A stretch of 64,000 nt of DNA from Chrysoperla carnea (Eukaryota; Arthropoda; Insecta; Neuroptera; Chrysopidae). This document shows, one piece after another, positions 63,409-64,000 of this stretch. The first letter of the stretch is position 1, and each line of letters opens with the position of its first letter. The DNA lies in contig NC_058337.1 in assembly GCF_905475395.1 (NCBI RefSeq), positions 93,242,368 to 93,306,367 on the forward strand. Reading direction: 5' to 3'. The notes below the pieces were generated by a model, which made no database searches, was not told the origin of the DNA, and saw only the letters and a program-made list of their open reading frames with translations. Made by a program: the position numbers and the translations under genes.

Positions 63409-64000
63409 TGGTATACACTTTTTGTTTTGGACAATATAAAAATAATCTCAGCTTTAGGGCTTTTAATATAAAATAAACAATTTTTATTTATTTAAAACAA
63501 AAACAATTACGATTTCTTAATGTTCTTTTATTTTTTGATTTCATTTTAATTAAACTTATAATAATATGTAATACTAAATTGTAATTATTATGAGTATATT
63601 TTTGATTAATGATTTTTGAATGGGCCACTTATAATATTGGTTAATCGTTTCTTATTATAAAATATAATTTATTTATTCAATATTGTACCTTGGCTAATAA
63701 GTTTTAAGAAGAGCATCTACATGTGCATTACATATTGTGCTTTTCTTCCAAGCACTCTCAACTGTGAAAAAAATATGCTTATACACCCAGAAAGAAAATC
63801 TATCGAAGAAATAAATTCACTAAAAACTATTGATAACTGACATAGAGGCGTGACTTAATTAATATGGCCGACTTTAGGTTGCAAGAGTTTTTTTAATAAT
63901 TTTTAATTGATCCGCTAATGTAATTTGAATAAAATTAAGTAGTTAAGATGCATAAATATACGAAGTGCCCAAAAATAGAATATTCGTATAAGTATTAGTC
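63409..64000. other. Upstream region of the proposed first exon
   Basis: It would hold the 5' untranslated region and promoter of the minus-strand gene. TATTAAAAG on the minus strand at 63460-63468 is the only TATA-like candidate I can point to. No other feature seen. Confidence 0.35.

Overview
This is a strongly AT-rich, repeat-laden stretch of animal nuclear DNA, almost certainly from an insect. Four things point that way. There is an eukaryotic tRNA-Arg with a Pol III terminator. There are tRNA-derived SINEs and short palindromic MITE-like elements. There is a spliced gene for a secreted, Tyr/Pro-rich, Cys-free protein with the usual insect cuticle-gene layout. Finally, repeat motifs such as gaagtcggtt and serial gtccgtccgtctg are familiar from insect genomes. 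I cannot fix the order or species from the sequence alone.

Only about 1.3% of the window looks protein-coding. The single convincing gene is on the minus strand at the right end. Its main exon is at 57215-57967 and has clearly higher GC than its surroundings, an intact frame, and a good splice acceptor directly before the signal-peptide core. A plausible 4-codon first exon with a consensus GTAAGT donor sits 5.4 kb upstream at 63397-63408. That would give a 254-residue secreted protein with a phase-0 intron inside the signal peptide. The intron carries several of the repeat families found elsewhere.

The only standard RNA gene is tRNA-Arg(UCG) at 22926-22998. The rest is intergenic or intronic DNA made of several repeat families. 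(A) is a roughly 550-bp family with ten full or partial copies in both orientations. (B) is two long-hairpin elements, at 17926-18630 and 24866-25460. (C) is two copies of another palindromic element, at 14776-15178 and 58667-59045. There are single palindromic MITE-like elements at 23354-23476, 39088-39316 and 62752-63131. Two kinds of tRNA-derived SINE are present, one with a clear 14-bp target-site duplication. There is a broken non-LTR retrotransposon RNase H fragment near 53.6-53.9 kb, plus assorted tandem repeats.

Region by region: 0-13 kb is repeat-sprinkled gene desert. 13-29 kb is the densest repeat zone and holds the tRNA gene. 29-57 kb is mostly featureless AT-rich DNA with a SINE, a MITE, tandem/inverted repeats and the RNase H relic. 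57-64 kb is the cuticle-like gene and its repeat-filled intron. Short ORFs elsewhere are AT-rich, lack family motifs and usually lie on repeats, so they are not called as genes. I found no CRISPR array, operon, rRNA, or sign of an undescribed multi-gene system. The most interesting material is the inverted-repeat elements, which could form long double-stranded RNA, and the unrecognised secreted protein.
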